A stretch of 13,244 bases of DNA, taken from NCBI GenBank assembly GCA_947460915.1, contig CANHKJ010000061.1, positions 1 to 13,244 of the forward strand, given 5' to 3'. The stretch comes from Verrucomicrobiia bacterium (lineage in GTDB: Bacteria > Verrucomicrobiota > Verrucomicrobiia > Verrucomicrobiales > Akkermansiaceae). The position numbers and the translations under genes were made by a program. Under the pieces are notes generated by a model, which was not told where the DNA came from, did no database searches, and saw nothing but the letters and a program-made list of their open reading frames with translations. Shown here piece after piece: positions 13,229 to 13,244 of the stretch; the stretch's first letter is position 1; every line of letters begins with the position of its first letter.

Positions 13229-13244
13229 CGGAATTTTTTTGTTA

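Noticed and set aside
13229..13244. T run after the last gene as a terminator
   Set aside because: No stem-loop precedes the T run, and the window ends too soon to judge.
1..13244. CRISPR arrays, tRNA/rRNA genes, insertion sequences, prophage, toxin-antitoxin or defence genes
   Set aside because: No repeat arrays, cloverleaf-like segments, terminal inverted repeats, transposase or integrase motifs were seen; all coding space is explained by housekeeping or transport genes.

Overview
This 13.2 kb window is an ordinary chromosomal stretch, probably from a Verrucomicrobiota-type Gram-negative bacterium. That assignment is inferred from several points: two outer-membrane beta-barrel proteins with signal peptides, a FeoA with extra cysteines, an EExxxR intramembrane protease resembling the exosortase-associated type, moderate base composition, and a near absence of Shine-Dalgarno sequences. 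No 16S or other decisive marker is present, so the phylum is a best guess. There are no mobile elements, CRISPR arrays, tRNAs, rRNAs or phage genes.

Layout. (1) 1-599, minus strand: feoA then feoB (cut by the window edge), ferrous iron uptake, with a Fur-box-like dyad at 615-635 in front of feoA. (2) 788-3192, plus strand: purH (last two steps of IMP synthesis), then a two-TM protein shaped like a polysaccharide chain-length determinant. (3) 3149-5964, minus strand: amtB with its own terminator, then a small membrane-anchored protein of unknown function and coaX (type III pantothenate kinase). The coaX end overlaps the convergent Wzz-like gene by 44 bp. (4) 6253-7867, plus strand: two tandem paralogous Gcw_chp/TorF-like outer-membrane proteins, each followed by its own terminator. 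They are transcribed away from amtB across a 288-bp divergent control region. (5) 7967-8560, minus strand: a YihX-like HAD phosphatase. (6) 8655-10715, plus strand: a D-Ala-D-Ala carboxypeptidase, then a phosphofructokinase with mixed ATP/PPi signature residues. (7) 10764-13228, plus strand: an Lrp/AsnC regulator, a PLP aminotransferase and a CPBP/CAAX-type protease in one probable operon. The regulator/aminotransferase pair resembles the alaR-alaT arrangement of Bacillus.

The most informative region is the amtB/porin locus. The minus strand carries a near-perfect sigma-54 promoter (TGGCACG-N4-CTGCT, exact GG-N10-GC spacing) about 65 bp ahead of amtB, which points to nitrogen-limitation control and fixes the amtB start. 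No glnK (PII) gene lies beside amtB. The two divergent porin-like genes are plausible outer-membrane partners for ammonium or small nitrogen compounds, but no sigma-54 site was found for them. Nothing here is convincingly a new type of system. The leads worth following are this nitrogen locus, the cysteine-rich FeoA, the mixed-signature PFK and the protease attached to the aminotransferase operon.
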